64,000 nt of DNA from Sulfitobacter dubius (GCF_900113435.1 NZ_FOPG01000001.1:682001-746000), one strand, 5' to 3'. Counted from the stretch's first letter, positions 16,932 through 26,321 are shown. The notes: a model not told the origin generated them from the letters alone. A program made the numbers and translations.

Positions 16932-18197
16932 ATGCCCATCGTTCTTGGTGCCATTGCCGATGATTTCACCGGTGCCACCGACCTTGCCAACACGTTGGTC
17001 AGTGAAGGTATGCGGGTGGTCCAGATCATCGGGGTGCCCGGCCCTGAAGAGACCTATGGCGATGCCGACGCGGTTGTCGTGGCGTTGAAATCACGGACAG
17101 CACCGGTGGAGGAAGCAATCGCAGACTCCTTGGCCGCGTTAAATTGGCTCCAGTCCGAAGGCGCCGAGCAAATCTTGTTCAAATATTGCTCTACCTTCGA
17201 TTCGACAGCCCAAGGGAACATCGGCCCTGTCGCCGATGCGCTACGCGAAGCGATGGGTTGCGAACTCGCGCTGATCTGCCCCGCTTTTCCAAAGAATGGC
17301 CGCACGGTCTACAATGGCGTCCTCTTTGTCGAAGAGTTGCCCCTAGCGGAAAGCCCGATGAAGGATCACCCGCTAACACCAATGCGCGATTCCAACCTGA
17401 TGCGTCTGATGGATGCGCAGTCCTCTGGGCAAGTCGGGCTGATCTCCGCGCCGATCGTTCAGCAAGGCATCGAAGCGATCCGTGCAAAAATAGCCGCGCT
17501 GATCACCGAAGGCATCTCTTACGCAGTCATCGACGCGCTGGATGAAAGCGACCTTCGGACCATTGGCAAAGCAGCGGAGGATCACAGCTTGATCACCGGT
17601 GGCTCAGGCATCGCACTGGGCCTGCCGGACAATTTTCGGGCGCGGGGCAAAATCACCTCGGGGCGGCAAACCACCTTCGCTGCAACCGAAGGGCGCACCT
17701 TGATTCTGGCAGGCAGTTGCTCAACCGCGACCCGCGCACAGCTTGCGCAAGCCAAAGCAAAATGGCCCCATGCCAAAGTCGAAATCGATAAAGTCGCGGC
17801 GGGAGATGATGTGGTCATCGAATTGACGGATTGGGCCAAGGCCCAGCCTGCTGACAGCCCGGTGATTATTTACGGCTCGGCCGATCCAGTAGAGGTGGAC
17901 GCTATCCACAAACGTTACGGCGTTGCCGCCTCTGGGCAGATGATGGAAGACACGCTAAGCGCCCTCGCCCTGCGCCTTGCCGATGCAGGCTTTCACCGGC
18001 TGGTGGTCGCCGGAGGGGAAACCTCTGGCGCGGTCGTCTCAGCCCTGGACATTAAAATGCTAGAGATCGGCCCCGAGATTGCACCCGGCGTACCATGGAC
18101 CCAAGCCTTGGGCCCCCGCCCCTTAACACTGGCGCTGAAATCTGGGAACTTCGGGCAGCCCAGCTTTTTCGAAGATGCCCTGAAGGTGCTCCCATGA
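16932..18197 (+). CDS. otnK: 3-oxo-tetronate kinase (four-carbon acid sugar kinase) OtnK
   Basis: A 421-residue protein of the former DUF1537 family. It has the N-terminal substrate domain opening GAIADDFTGATDLAN (Asp residues binding the acid sugar) and a C-terminal nucleotide-binding domain with LILAGSCS, YGSADP and VVAGGETSGAVV motifs. Members phosphorylate 3-oxo-tetronate (OtnK) or D-threonate (DtnK). Coupling to an OtnC-type aldolase by a 4-base overlap supports OtnK. The product 3-oxo-tetronate 4-phosphate would be decarboxylated to dihydroxyacetone phosphate by the next enzyme. The gap after the dehydrogenase gene (132 bases) holds a hairpin but no separate gene. Confidence 0.92.
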   Translation: MPIVLGAIADDFTGATDLANTLVSEGMRVVQIIGVPGPEETYGDADAVVVALKSRTAPVEEAIADSLAALNWLQSEGAEQILFKYCSTFDSTAQGNIGPVADALREAMGCELALICPAFPKNGRTVYNGVLFVEELPLAESPMKDHPLTPMRDSNLMRLMDAQSSGQVGLISAPIVQQGIEAIRAKIAALITEGISYAVIDALDESDLRTIGKAAEDHSLITGGSGIALGLPDNFRARGKITSGRQTTFAATEGRTLILAGSCSTATRAQLAQAKAKWPHAKVEIDKVAAGDDVVIELTDWAKAQPADSPVIIYGSADPVEVDAIHKRYGVAASGQMMEDTLSALALRLADAGFHRLVVAGGETSGAVVSALDIKMLEIGPEIAPGVPWTQALGPRPLTLALKSGNFGQPSFFEDALKVLP

Positions 18198-18826
18198 GTG
18201 ACGCGAAAATCCGGGAAGACATCGTGCGGCGCGCCGCGTCGCTTTATAATCGGGGGCTGAGTTTCGGCTCATCTGGTAATATCAGCGTGCGCGTCGACGA
18301 CGGCTGGTTGATGACCCCAACCGGTTCCTCCATGGGAGACCTCGACCCGGCGCGCCTGTCTCTGCTTGACCCCGAAGGCCGCCATATCTCAGGCGATGCC
18401 CCCACCAAAGAAGCGTTTTTGCATATGGCCATGTATGCCAAACGGTCCGGCGCGTCGGCTATCGTGCATCTGCACTCCACCCATTCCGTCGCCGTAAGCT
18501 GCCTGAAATGCATTAATCACAAGGACGTTTTACCGCCCCTGACGGCCTATTACGTCATGCGGGTCGGCAAGCTGCCCCTCGTGCCCTACTTCGCGCCGGG
18601 GGATCTCGAATTAGCCAAGGCAGTCGGTGAAATGGCCTCGGACCACCATGCGGTTCTGCTAGCGAACCACGGGCCGGTCGTTTCAGCTAGATCGTTGTCG
18701 GATGCTGTTTATGCCACCGAGGAGTTGGAGGAGACCGCGAAGCTGTTTCTCGCCCTACAAGCAATGGAGACGCGGCCCCTCACTGCCGATCAGGTCGCGG
18801 ATCTGCAGCGCCGATTCCCGTCCTGA
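18194..18826 (+). CDS. otnC: 3-oxo-tetronate 4-phosphate decarboxylase OtnC (class II aldolase)
   Basis: A 210-residue class II aldolase/adducin-fold protein. Zinc-site residues are visible: a Glu in the PTKEAFLH segment, the HLHSTHS pair and the later NHGPV His. The SSGNISVRV and MTPTGSSMGDL blocks are typical phosphate-binding loops. With OtnK it converts 3-oxo-tetronate to dihydroxyacetone phosphate and CO2. The ATG at 18194 overlaps the otnK stop (ATGA) and gives the conserved N-terminus; the longer frame from 18095 is out-of-frame shadow of otnK. Confidence 0.92.
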   Translation: MSDAKIREDIVRRAASLYNRGLSFGSSGNISVRVDDGWLMTPTGSSMGDLDPARLSLLDPEGRHISGDAPTKEAFLHMAMYAKRSGASAIVHLHSTHSVAVSCLKCINHKDVLPPLTAYYVMRVGKLPLVPYFAPGDLELAKAVGEMASDHHAVLLANHGPVVSARSLSDAVYATEELEETAKLFLALQAMETRPLTADQVADLQRRFPS

Positions 18827-18964
18827 CGCTAGCTGGCTTACAGCAGAATGCGGCGATACTGGGTCGTCTCGATTAGACCAATTTCGGGATACCAACTTCA
18901 AAGACCGTCAGACGCGGCCGTATAGGTCGAAGACTTTGAGACTAGCCCCGCGATGGTTCCTTGG

Positions 18965-18991
18965 ACTTGACCCACGCGCAGCGGGTCAAGT
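18965..18991. terminator. Terminator-like hairpin between otnC and metQ
   Basis: A perfect 9-base inverted repeat (ACTTGACCC / GGGTCAAGT) with a 9-base loop lies between the convergent ends of otnC and metQ. No clear T-run follows on either strand, so the terminator role is moderate confidence. Confidence 0.45.
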
Positions 18992-19021
18992 CGTTCTGCA
19001 ATCAGCGCGCTAAGCGAGACT

Positions 19022-19798
19022 TTACCAAGAGGTAATAACAGTGCCCTGATAGCTCTCATCGATGAAAGTTTTGATTTCATCGGAATGATAGACCTTAAGC
19101 AGAGTTTCAACCCATGCGGCTTCCTCGTCGCCTTTGCGCACGGCAATCACGTTTACGTAAGGATTCTCGGCGCTTTCCATTGCGATCGAATCTTCCTTCG
19201 GGTTCAGACCAGAGGCAATCGCATAGTTGGTGTTGATCAAAGCAGCCGACAGGTCGGCCAACGAACGCGGCAGTTGGGCGGCGTCGAGTTCTTTGAAAGA
19301 CAGTTCTTTCGGATTCTCGGTGATGTCGAGTACAGTTGGCACCAGACCAGCGGCCTCATCAACTTTGATCATGCCCAGTTCTTGCAGAACCAAAAGTGCG
19401 CGACCGCCGTTAGTTGGGTCATTTGGGATGCCGAATGTGGCCCCCTCTTCCAGATCGGCGATATCGGTGATCTTGTCGGAATAGACACCCATCGGGGTAG
19501 TGATGGTATTGCCCACAACGCTGAGCTCAAACCCGCGGTCTTTCATCTGCGCCTCAAGATAGGGCACGTGCTGGAAGGAGTTGGCCTGAATGTCGCCGTC
19601 GGCGAGCGCTTGGTTCGGCACGACGTAGTCAGAGAATTCAATCACGTCGATGTCCAGCCCCATCGGCTCAGCGATGCGGGCAACCTCTTCCATGATCTCG
19701 GCGTGTTCACCGGGGGAAACGCCGACCTTAATCTCTTCGGCAGCAAGGCCCGTGGCCATGAGCGCCAGAACGGAAGTAAGCGTGGTAAGACGAAGCAT
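19022..19798 (-). CDS. metQ: D-methionine-binding protein MetQ
   Basis: A 258-residue periplasmic binding protein of the NlpA/MetQ family: signal peptide (MLRLTTLTSVLALMATGLAA), then IKVGVSPGEHAEIMEEV, the aromatic block ANSFQHVPYLEAQ and IPNDPTNGGRALLVLQ, all methionine-site landmarks. The signal peptide has no lipobox Cys, unlike the E. coli lipoprotein, so it may be a free periplasmic protein. The start at 19798 has a strong AAGGAG site. An in-frame upstream extension to 20023 overlaps metI and is not credible. It is the last gene of metNIQ. Confidence 0.93.
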   Translation of the reverse strand: MLRLTTLTSVLALMATGLAAEEIKVGVSPGEHAEIMEEVARIAEPMGLDIDVIEFSDYVVPNQALADGDIQANSFQHVPYLEAQMKDRGFELSVVGNTITTPMGVYSDKITDIADLEEGATFGIPNDPTNGGRALLVLQELGMIKVDEAAGLVPTVLDITENPKELSFKELDAAQLPRSLADLSAALINTNYAIASGLNPKEDSIAMESAENPYVNVIAVRKGDEEAAWVETLLKVYHSDEIKTFIDESYQGTVITSW

Positions 19799-19841
19799 AG
19801 TAGTCTCCTTAGATTGAGAGATCAGATGTTTAAGGTAAGAA

Positions 19842-20516
19842 TTATTGCCCACCGCTTTTAGTGGCGCGTTTATCCACGGCGGTCGCGACACGCTCGCCGA
19901 TGGACTGCACAAGCTGCACCAAGACGATGAGAATGATAACAACGATGGCCATGACGTCGGGCATAAACCGCTGATAACCATAGCGAATACCCAGATCACC
20001 AAGGCCTTCACCGCCAACAGCACCGACCATCGCAGAATATCCGATCAAGCTGACGATGGCGAGCGTCAGACCCAGTGTGATGCCGGGCAGTGCCTCGGGG
20101 AGCAGCACTTTGCGGATAATCTGCACCGGTGTCGCGCCCATCGCGCGGGCGGCTTCAATCAGGCCGGAATCGACTTCGCGAATGGCGTTTTCAACCAGCC
20201 GCGCGATGAAGGGCACCGTTGCAATAGTCAAGGGTACAATGGCAGCAGTGGTCCCGATCGAGGTGCCCGCGACCATGCGGGTGAAAGGGATGATCGCCAC
20301 AACAAGGATAATAAACGGCACCGAACGCGTGGCGTTCACCACCAATCCGAGGATTTTGTTCACCCAAGGTGCCGACAGCAGTTCACCGCGCTGCGATGTC
20401 GCCAGAAACAGCCCCAGCGGCAGGCCTAACACCGTGCCAAGGATCGCTGAGATGGCAACCATATAAAGCGTCTGCCCGGTCGCTTCGATCAACAAGTTAA
20501 TAAGGTTAGCCGACAT
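19842..20516 (-). CDS. metI: Methionine ABC transporter permease MetI
   Basis: A 224-residue permease with five predicted membrane helices and the ABC-permease EAA loop (EAARAMGATPVQIIRKVLLPEA). The family block NATRSVPFIILVVAIIPFTR is present. It forms the membrane channel of the methionine importer with MetN and MetQ, whose genes flank it. Its start overlaps the metN stop by 11 bases. Confidence 0.94.
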   Translation of the reverse strand: MSANLINLLIEATGQTLYMVAISAILGTVLGLPLGLFLATSQRGELLSAPWVNKILGLVVNATRSVPFIILVVAIIPFTRMVAGTSIGTTAAIVPLTIATVPFIARLVENAIREVDSGLIEAARAMGATPVQIIRKVLLPEALPGITLGLTLAIVSLIGYSAMVGAVGGEGLGDLGIRYGYQRFMPDVMAIVVIILIVLVQLVQSIGERVATAVDKRATKSGGQ

Positions 20517-21567
20517 AGCCCAGCACCTCCGTCAGAAGCCCGTGTTGTTCCAAGAATGCGCGCGCTTGGGCGGCCTGCGGCATTGGCATCGACACCAAAA
20601 GGTTGCCAAAGGGGCGTGTGCCGATTTCTTCAACAGCACCAGCCAAGATATTGACGGGTATGCCCATTTCCTTGGTCAATCGCGCCAGCATAGGATCCGT
20701 CGCATGCGCACCTGCAAAGGTCACACGGATTACCTCTTCGCCGCCTGAGGCGGGTGCGGTTTGCGTCAAGCGGTCTCTGACAAAGGCGGGCAGCGTGACC
20801 CCGGTCACCCCCGACAGGAACGATCGCGTCGTCTCATGTTGCGGTGCGGTGAAAATATCGTAGGTCGCCCCGTGTTCAACGATGCGGCCAGCTTCGATCA
20901 CTGCCACATGGCTGGCGATGTCACGCACCACGGCCATTTCATGGGTGATCAGCAGAACCGTCAGCCCCAAATCGCGATTGATGTCTTTCAGCAGCGACAG
21001 AACCGTCTGTGTTGTTTCAGGGTCGAGCGCCGAAGTCGCCTCGTCCGAGAGCAGCACTTTCGGCCCAGTGGCCAAAGCGCGGGCGATGCCGATACGTTGC
21101 TTTTGCCCACCCGAAAGCTCTGCCGGATAGCGGCCCGCCTGCGCGCTTAGGCCAACCCGTTCGATCAGGTCCGCCACGCGCGGCTTGATCTGTGCCGATG
21201 GTACCCCCGCAACTTCGAGCGGCAGCGCGATATTGCCTGCCACAGTGCGCGAAGACAGCAGGTTAAAGTGCTGGAAAATCATGCCCACGTCACGGCGGAT
21301 CGCACGAAGTTTGCCGCCTTTGGCGGTGCCCACGTCCTCGCCTCCGACCAACACTTTGCCCGATGTGGGCCGCTCTAACCCATTGACCATGCGCAGCAAG
21401 GTAGACTTGCCCGCGCCCGACCGCCCGATGATCCCGGTGATCGAACCGGGCGCAACATCAAGAGAAATCCCCTCAAGCGCATTGACGGTCGCCCCGCCCG
21501 CTTTGGTATAGGCCTTGCCGACCTTGTCAAAGGCGATCGAGGCGCCTTGGATCATGTTATCAGTCAT
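20506..21567 (-). CDS. metN: Methionine ABC transporter ATPase MetN
   Basis: A 353-residue ATPase with Walker A GRSGAGKST, signature LSGGQKQRIGIARAL, Walker B KVLLSDEATSALDP, and a C-terminal NIL (ACT-like) domain that binds methionine and inhibits the transporter allosterically. Order metN-metI-metQ is canonical. The start at 21567 gives the normal MetN length; the frame remains open to 21687 but that part is unrelated to the family. No SAM riboswitch was recognised upstream. Confidence 0.94.
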   Translation of the reverse strand: MTDNMIQGASIAFDKVGKAYTKAGGATVNALEGISLDVAPGSITGIIGRSGAGKSTLLRMVNGLERPTSGKVLVGGEDVGTAKGGKLRAIRRDVGMIFQHFNLLSSRTVAGNIALPLEVAGVPSAQIKPRVADLIERVGLSAQAGRYPAELSGGQKQRIGIARALATGPKVLLSDEATSALDPETTQTVLSLLKDINRDLGLTVLLITHEMAVVRDIASHVAVIEAGRIVEHGATYDIFTAPQHETTRSFLSGVTGVTLPAFVRDRLTQTAPASGGEEVIRVTFAGAHATDPMLARLTKEMGIPVNILAGAVEEIGTRPFGNLLVSMPMPQAAQARAFLEQHGLLTEVLGYVG

Positions 21568-21760
21568 TGTCCGTCCGGATTGGCTTGGGTTTCGGGTAGC
21601 GCCCCGTAGACAGAAACACGGGCCGCGATGCAAGGCACGATCATGCATATCTGCTTTGCTTTTCGGCCTTAACGTAGGGCGGCGCATTCCGCTCTTGTGC
21701 CCTGAGGGTCAGAAGATGATTATATTCACGAATCGGAATGGTTACTGGGAGGGGGATAAA

Positions 21761-22678
21761 ATGAAGCTCAATAGACGAATGGTGATTGCCGGGATGGCCG
21801 GTGCAGCCTTTGCCCATGGTCCGCTGCGCGCCTTTGCCACAACCTCGGCCCAGACCGGCGACTACGCATTTTTAAGCGTGAGCGATGGCAATCTGGTCCT
21901 GCCGCGCAGTTTTTTCTTCGACGGCTTGCCGCAGGAAGAATTGGCGCAGGCCCTAGCGCCGTTCAACCTGCCCCACGATCAGTTGGAGCCGCCCTGCAAC
22001 TTGGCCCTTCTGCGCAATAAGGAACGTTTAGTGCTTTTCGATGCGGGCTCGGGCCCCGCATTCATGCCCTCGGCCGGAACGCTGTTGGACAGACTTGGGG
22101 CTCTAGGCGTTACGCCCGATCAGGTGACGGATGTCATTTTTACCCATGGGCACCCCGATCACCTTTGGGGCGTGCTGGACGACTTCGATGATCTGGTATT
22201 CCAAGAGGCACGTTATCACATGGGACAGGTCGAATGGGAGTATTGGCGCGATCCAAAGACCGTTGACACGATTGGCGCGGCACGCACGGCCTTCGCCGTG
22301 GGCGCGGCACGTCGGCTTGACGAGATCGAAGATCGGATGAACCATTTTGTTGATGGCGCAGAAGTTCTGCCCGGCATTATGGCCCACGCAAGTTTTGGCC
22401 ATACGCCGGGGCATATGTCTTTTGAGGTGGGCGGCGACAGTGATGCGCTGATGATCGGCGGCGATGCCATCGGTAACCACCACCTTGCCTTCGCCCGGCC
22501 CGGTTGGGCCAGCGGATCAGATCAAGACCCGGAACTTGGGGCACAGACCCGTCAGCGGCTGCTCGACAAGCTTGCCCATGAACAGACCCTGCTGATGGGT
22601 TTCCACCTGCCGAACGGCGGCTTGGGCCGGGTCGCACGCGATGGGGATACGTATCGTTTTGTGGAGGCGGATCAATGA
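21761..22678 (+). CDS. MBL-fold hydrolase with Tat-like signal
   Basis: A 305-residue exported metallo-beta-lactamase-fold protein. The N-terminus (MKLNRRMVIAGMAGAAFA) has twin arginines and a hydrophobic stretch typical of Tat export. The metal motif is intact (THGHPDH, residues 128-134), with further ligands in GHTPGHM and GGDAIGNHH. The start at 21761 is fixed by a strong GGGAGGGGG site and the signal. It is divergent from metN and overlaps the next MBL gene by 4 bases, suggesting the two work together. Related proteins occur near quinoprotein or sulfur-oxidation systems; the substrate is unknown. Confidence 0.82.
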   Translation: MKLNRRMVIAGMAGAAFAHGPLRAFATTSAQTGDYAFLSVSDGNLVLPRSFFFDGLPQEELAQALAPFNLPHDQLEPPCNLALLRNKERLVLFDAGSGPAFMPSAGTLLDRLGALGVTPDQVTDVIFTHGHPDHLWGVLDDFDDLVFQEARYHMGQVEWEYWRDPKTVDTIGAARTAFAVGAARRLDEIEDRMNHFVDGAEVLPGIMAHASFGHTPGHMSFEVGGDSDALMIGGDAIGNHHLAFARPGWASGSDQDPELGAQTRQRLLDKLAHEQTLLMGFHLPNGGLGRVARDGDTYRFVEADQ

Positions 22679-23622
22679 TGCGCTATTTGCTAAGCACCGC
22701 CCTGCTGATCGCCACCAATGCCACAGCCAACGAGGATATCGCCGATAAATATCCCGCCTCTCTGCTTTATGACAAACCGTACGAGGTGATCCCCGGTGTC
22801 TTTTCCGCCATCGGTGCGACAGCCCCGCCGACTTACGAAAACGCGGGCCATAACAACAACCTGAGCTTTATCGTCACCGGCGAAGGCGTCGTCGTCATTA
22901 ACGGTGGCGCGGCCTATGGGCTGGCAGAGGCGCTGCATGAAGAGATCAAGGCCGTGACCGATCAGCCGGTAAAGCTGGTGTTCAACGAAAACGGTCAAGG
23001 CCATGCGGTTCTGGGCAACAGCTATTGGGCTGAGCAGGGCGTGCCCATTGTCGCCCATGTGGACGCGGCGCATGAGGTCGAAAGCTTTGGCGGCAGCATT
23101 CTGGAAGGGATGCAGCGCTATAACCGTGACCGTGCCGAGGGCACGGAGGTTCAGCTCCCGACGGAGACATTCGCGGACGAATATATCGTCGAGATGGGCG
23201 ATTTCCGGATCGAAGCACACCACCTTGGCCCGGCCCATAGCCCCGGCGATATCGTGATCTGGTTGCCAAAGCAGCGCCTCGTCATTTCGGGCGATATGGC
23301 CTTTCACGAACGCATGTTGCCGATCTTTCCCGACACGATGACGGCAGATTGGATCGAGACATGGGAAACCGCCTTTGAGCCGCTAGAGGCGACCTATGTG
23401 ATCCCCGGCCATGGCCATCCGACCAATATGGATCAGGTACGGCGCTACACTCATGACTACCTCGTTTATCTGCGCGAACAGATCGGCGCGCATTTAGATG
23501 CAGGTGGTGGGCTGGCCGAGGCCTATTACGTCGATCAAACACCCTACAACGGATTGGACACCTTCGAGGAATTAGCCACCAAGAACGCAGGCCGGGTCTT
23601 TGAGCAGATGGAGTTCGAGTAA
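22675..23622 (+). CDS. MBL-fold protein with degenerate metal motif
   Basis: A 315-residue exported MBL-fold protein (signal MMRYLLSTALLIATNATA) similar to SoxH / quinoprotein-relay zinc hydrolases. At the position of the HxHxDH motif it reads NENGQGH (residues 104-110), so the usual His and Asp ligands are missing, while later ligands (HHLGPAHSPGD, SGDMAFHE, PGHGHPT) remain. It may bind one metal only or have lost hydrolase activity. Its start overlaps the stop of the intact paralogue upstream. No other gene follows on this strand. Confidence 0.8.
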   Translation: MMRYLLSTALLIATNATANEDIADKYPASLLYDKPYEVIPGVFSAIGATAPPTYENAGHNNNLSFIVTGEGVVVINGGAAYGLAEALHEEIKAVTDQPVKLVFNENGQGHAVLGNSYWAEQGVPIVAHVDAAHEVESFGGSILEGMQRYNRDRAEGTEVQLPTETFADEYIVEMGDFRIEAHHLGPAHSPGDIVIWLPKQRLVISGDMAFHERMLPIFPDTMTADWIETWETAFEPLEATYVIPGHGHPTNMDQVRRYTHDYLVYLREQIGAHLDAGGGLAEAYYVDQTPYNGLDTFEELATKNAGRVFEQMEFE

Positions 23623-23630
23623 GCTAACAG

Positions 23631-24890
23631 TTACTTCCCGGCGAGGCTAAAAGGCTGGTTGGCCGCCCCATCGCGGTACCAGCGCATGATCTTGCGGCGC
23701 TCTTCTTCTTCCATGAAGGACACATTTGCAGGCGGCATAGCGTTGGTCACCCCCGCCTGCAAATAGATCTGCCGCGCGGCGCGCGCGATGTCAGCAGGTG
23801 TTTCCAGCAACAATCCCTTGGGTGCGCGGTGAATACCGTCATAGAACGGTTCGCGCGCATGGCACATAGCGCAGCGGCCCGGCACGATATTTGTCAAATC
23901 CTCAAACCCTTGAGCGTTGGCAAACATCTGTTCAGTTTCGGTCAGGGGTCGCGCTTCGGCCGCTTCGACATCGTCCTGCATGAGCGGCGCGGTCGACAGC
24001 CACATAATCGCCACGAACAGCAGTGCGGTCACGCCCCACGTCCAATGCGGCCCCTTACCCGTGGCGTGCATCGTGTTGAAATAATGCCGGATCGTTACAC
24101 CCATCAGAAACACCAGCGCCGCGATCAGCCAGTTGTATTCGGTCGCAAACGCCAGCGGGTAATGATTGCTCAGCATCAAGAAGATCACCGGCAGCGTCAG
24201 GTAGTTGTTGTGGGTTGAGCGCAGTTTGGCGATCTTGCCGTATTTAGCGTCCGGTGTGCGGCCCTCTTGAAGGTCTTTCACCACGATGCGCTGGTTCGGC
24301 ATGATGATGAAAAACACATTCGCCGTCATGATCGTAGCGGTGAAGGCCCCCAGATGCAGCAGCGCGGCACGGCCCGTGAACACTTGGTTATACCCCCAAG
24401 CCATCGCCACCAGCAGCACAAACAACAGCAACATCAACGCCGTGGGCCGGTTTCCAAGCTGCGATTTGCACAGAAAGTCATAGATCAGCCATCCCAGCAT
24501 CAGCGAGCCCGCCGAGATCAGGATGCCTTGGAAGATCGAAAGGTCGGCCTTGGCGGGATCAATCAAGTAAAGCTCTGCCCCGGCCCAATAGACCACCATC
24601 AACAGCGCCGCCCCCGACAGCCATGTCGAATAGCTTTGCCATTTATGCCAGATCAGATGCTCGGGCATGTTCTCCGGGGCCACCAGATACTTCTGAATGT
24701 GGTAGAACCCGCCGCCATGAACCTGCCATTCCTCGCCAAAAGCGCCAGCGGGCAGATGCGGCACTTTGCGCAGACCCAGATCAAGCGCGATAAAATAGAA
24801 TGACGCGCCAATCCACGCCATGGCGGTGATAACATGCACCCAGCGGACGGCAAAACCGATCCAATCCCACATGATGGCGATGTCGTGCAT
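23631..24890 (-). CDS. puuD: Membrane urate hydroxylase PuuD
   Basis: A 419-residue inner-membrane protein with about eight helices and a C-terminal cytochrome c domain. Landmarks are WVHVITAMAWIGASFYFIALD near the N-terminus, the HGGGFYHIQKY segment, and the haem site CAMCH close to the C-terminus, followed by the NAMPPANVS axial-Met region. PuuD oxidises urate to 5-hydroxyisourate and passes electrons to the respiratory chain. The start at 24890 has a GGAGAG site; the longer frame to 24929 lacks one. It heads the urate pathway genes that follow on the right. Confidence 0.92.
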   Translation of the reverse strand: MHDIAIMWDWIGFAVRWVHVITAMAWIGASFYFIALDLGLRKVPHLPAGAFGEEWQVHGGGFYHIQKYLVAPENMPEHLIWHKWQSYSTWLSGAALLMVVYWAGAELYLIDPAKADLSIFQGILISAGSLMLGWLIYDFLCKSQLGNRPTALMLLLFVLLVAMAWGYNQVFTGRAALLHLGAFTATIMTANVFFIIMPNQRIVVKDLQEGRTPDAKYGKIAKLRSTHNNYLTLPVIFLMLSNHYPLAFATEYNWLIAALVFLMGVTIRHYFNTMHATGKGPHWTWGVTALLFVAIMWLSTAPLMQDDVEAAEARPLTETEQMFANAQGFEDLTNIVPGRCAMCHAREPFYDGIHRAPKGLLLETPADIARAARQIYLQAGVTNAMPPANVSFMEEEERRKIMRWYRDGAANQPFSLAGK

Positions 24891-24987
24891 GGTGTTCTCT
24901 CCGGATGATTCACCGGCCAGACTATTCAATCGCGGATTTTACCGCTAGATTTGTCATTCCCTAAACTCTATCAAAAGTTCCCGATAA

Positions 24988-25902
24988 ATGTCCTATTTCG
25001 ACAACATTCGCACCTTTGTGCGCGTCTATGAACTTGGCAGCATGTCGGCAGCAGCCCGCGATCAGCGCGTTTCGCCTGCTGTTGCCTCGGCGCGGATCAC
25101 CCAGTTAGAGGGGCATTTGGGCGTACGGCTGTTCCAGCGCACCACGCGCAGCCTATCGGCGACGGAACAGGGGCGGATTTTCTATGATGGCGCTTGCAAG
25201 ATCCTTGCCTCCGTGGCCGAGGCCGAGGCGGGGATCGATGACGTTACCGACAACCCACGCGGCACGCTGCATGTCGCGGCCCCGCTGGGCGTGGGGCGTC
25301 GGCTGATCGCGCCACATGTGCCTGAGTTTGCGGCAGACTACCCTCTGGTCGATGTGCGTCTGCGGTTAAGTGATAGGAAACTCGACCTCACTGCCGAAGG
25401 ACTTGATGTGGCATTTTTCCTTGGCCGACCCGAAGATTCCACGTTGCGCATTCGTAAGGTCGCCGATTGCGAGCGCGTGCTCTGCGCCAGCCCGGCGTAT
25501 CTTGCTGTGCATGGCCACCCACGCACGGGGGGCGAGATTGATCGGGGCCAGCACAATTGCCTGAACCTGCGCTTTCCCGGCGCGACCGAGTTTCAATGGC
25601 AACTAAAAGGACCGGAAGGCGCAGTAAAATATGACGTGCGGGGCCGGTTTGAAAGCGACGACGGCGATGTGCTTACCGATTGGGCACTGGCAGGTGCCGG
25701 TATTGCGATGAAACCACTGTTTGAAATCGCCGATCACCTGCGCAGTGGCGCACTGGTGCGGGTGGTCGAAGACACACCGCCCCTGCCCGTGCAGATGGCC
25801 TGTCTCTATACTCACCGCCGCCACCAAGATCCGAAAACCCGGCTGTTCATGGAATTCATGATCGCCCGTATGGAAGACGCGCTGAAGGCGGGAGAGGCTT
25901 AG
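24988..25902 (+). CDS. LysR-family regulator (urate cluster)
   Basis: A 304-residue LysR-type regulator: winged helix-turn-helix at the N-terminus ([21 protein letters not shown], then [17 protein letters not shown]) and a substrate-binding domain from about residue 90. It lies between puuD (divergent) and the HIU hydrolase gene (convergent, stop codons overlapping), so it probably regulates urate degradation; a urate-pathway intermediate is the likely co-inducer. It belongs to the large AaeR/CrgA-like subgroup by its N-terminal pattern. Confidence 0.9.
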   Translation: MSYFDNIRTFVRVYELGSMSAAARDQRVSPAVASARITQLEGHLGVRLFQRTTRSLSATEQGRIFYDGACKILASVAEAEAGIDDVTDNPRGTLHVAAPLGVGRRLIAPHVPEFAADYPLVDVRLRLSDRKLDLTAEGLDVAFFLGRPEDSTLRIRKVADCERVLCASPAYLAVHGHPRTGGEIDRGQHNCLNLRFPGATEFQWQLKGPEGAVKYDVRGRFESDDGDVLTDWALAGAGIAMKPLFEIADHLRSGALVRVVEDTPPLPVQMACLYTHRRHQDPKTRLFMEFMIARMEDALKAGEA

Positions 25903-26252
25903 CTGCCGCGGTAGGTCGAGTAGCCAAAGGGCGAAAGCAGCAGCGGGACATGGTAATGCGCGGCATCCGACATGCCAAAACGCAGCGGCACCACATCCAG
26001 AAAACGCGGTTCCTCAGCGGGCGTGCCATTCGCGTCAAGGTAGTCGCCACAGTGAAACAGCAGCTCATAGGTGCCGACCTTGAATTCCTCAGCGGGCAAA
26101 ATCTGCTCATCGGTGCGGCCGTCCGCATTGGTGGTCACGCTCCGCAGATGGGTCCGGGCCTCGCCCTCCAAACGGAACAACTCGATCTTCAGTCCCGCCG
26201 CGGGGCAGCCACGTGCCGTGTCCAAAACATGTGTTGTTAGATAGCCTGCCAT
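25899..26252 (-). CDS. uraH: 5-Hydroxyisourate hydrolase
   Basis: A 117-residue transthyretin-related protein. It has the N-terminal [13 protein letters not shown] block with the catalytic His, a central TNADGRT segment with the catalytic Arg, a [20 protein letters not shown]-terminus, and the terminal Y-R-G-S tetrapeptide that separates HIU hydrolases from vertebrate transthyretins. It hydrolyses 5-hydroxyisourate, the PuuD product, to OHCU. The start MAGYLTTHV is chosen by family N-terminus and a GGAGGG site; the frame extends to 26315 without support. It is divergent from the PuuE-UraD gene. Confidence 0.93.
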   Translation of the reverse strand: MAGYLTTHVLDTARGCPAAGLKIELFRLEGEARTHLRSVTTNADGRTDEQILPAEEFKVGTYELLFHCGDYLDANGTPAEEPRFLDVVPLRFGMSDAAHYHVPLLLSPFGYSTYRGS

Positions 26253-26321
26253 CATACCCTCCGTGCTTAACCCTTGATCGCCCGGCGCGTGGCCGAACGA
26301 AAGTGTCCTTTTCACGATAGT

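Noticed and set aside
21568-21760. Possible SAM riboswitch ahead of metN
   Set aside because: I could not find the conserved SAM-II or SAM-I core in this leader.
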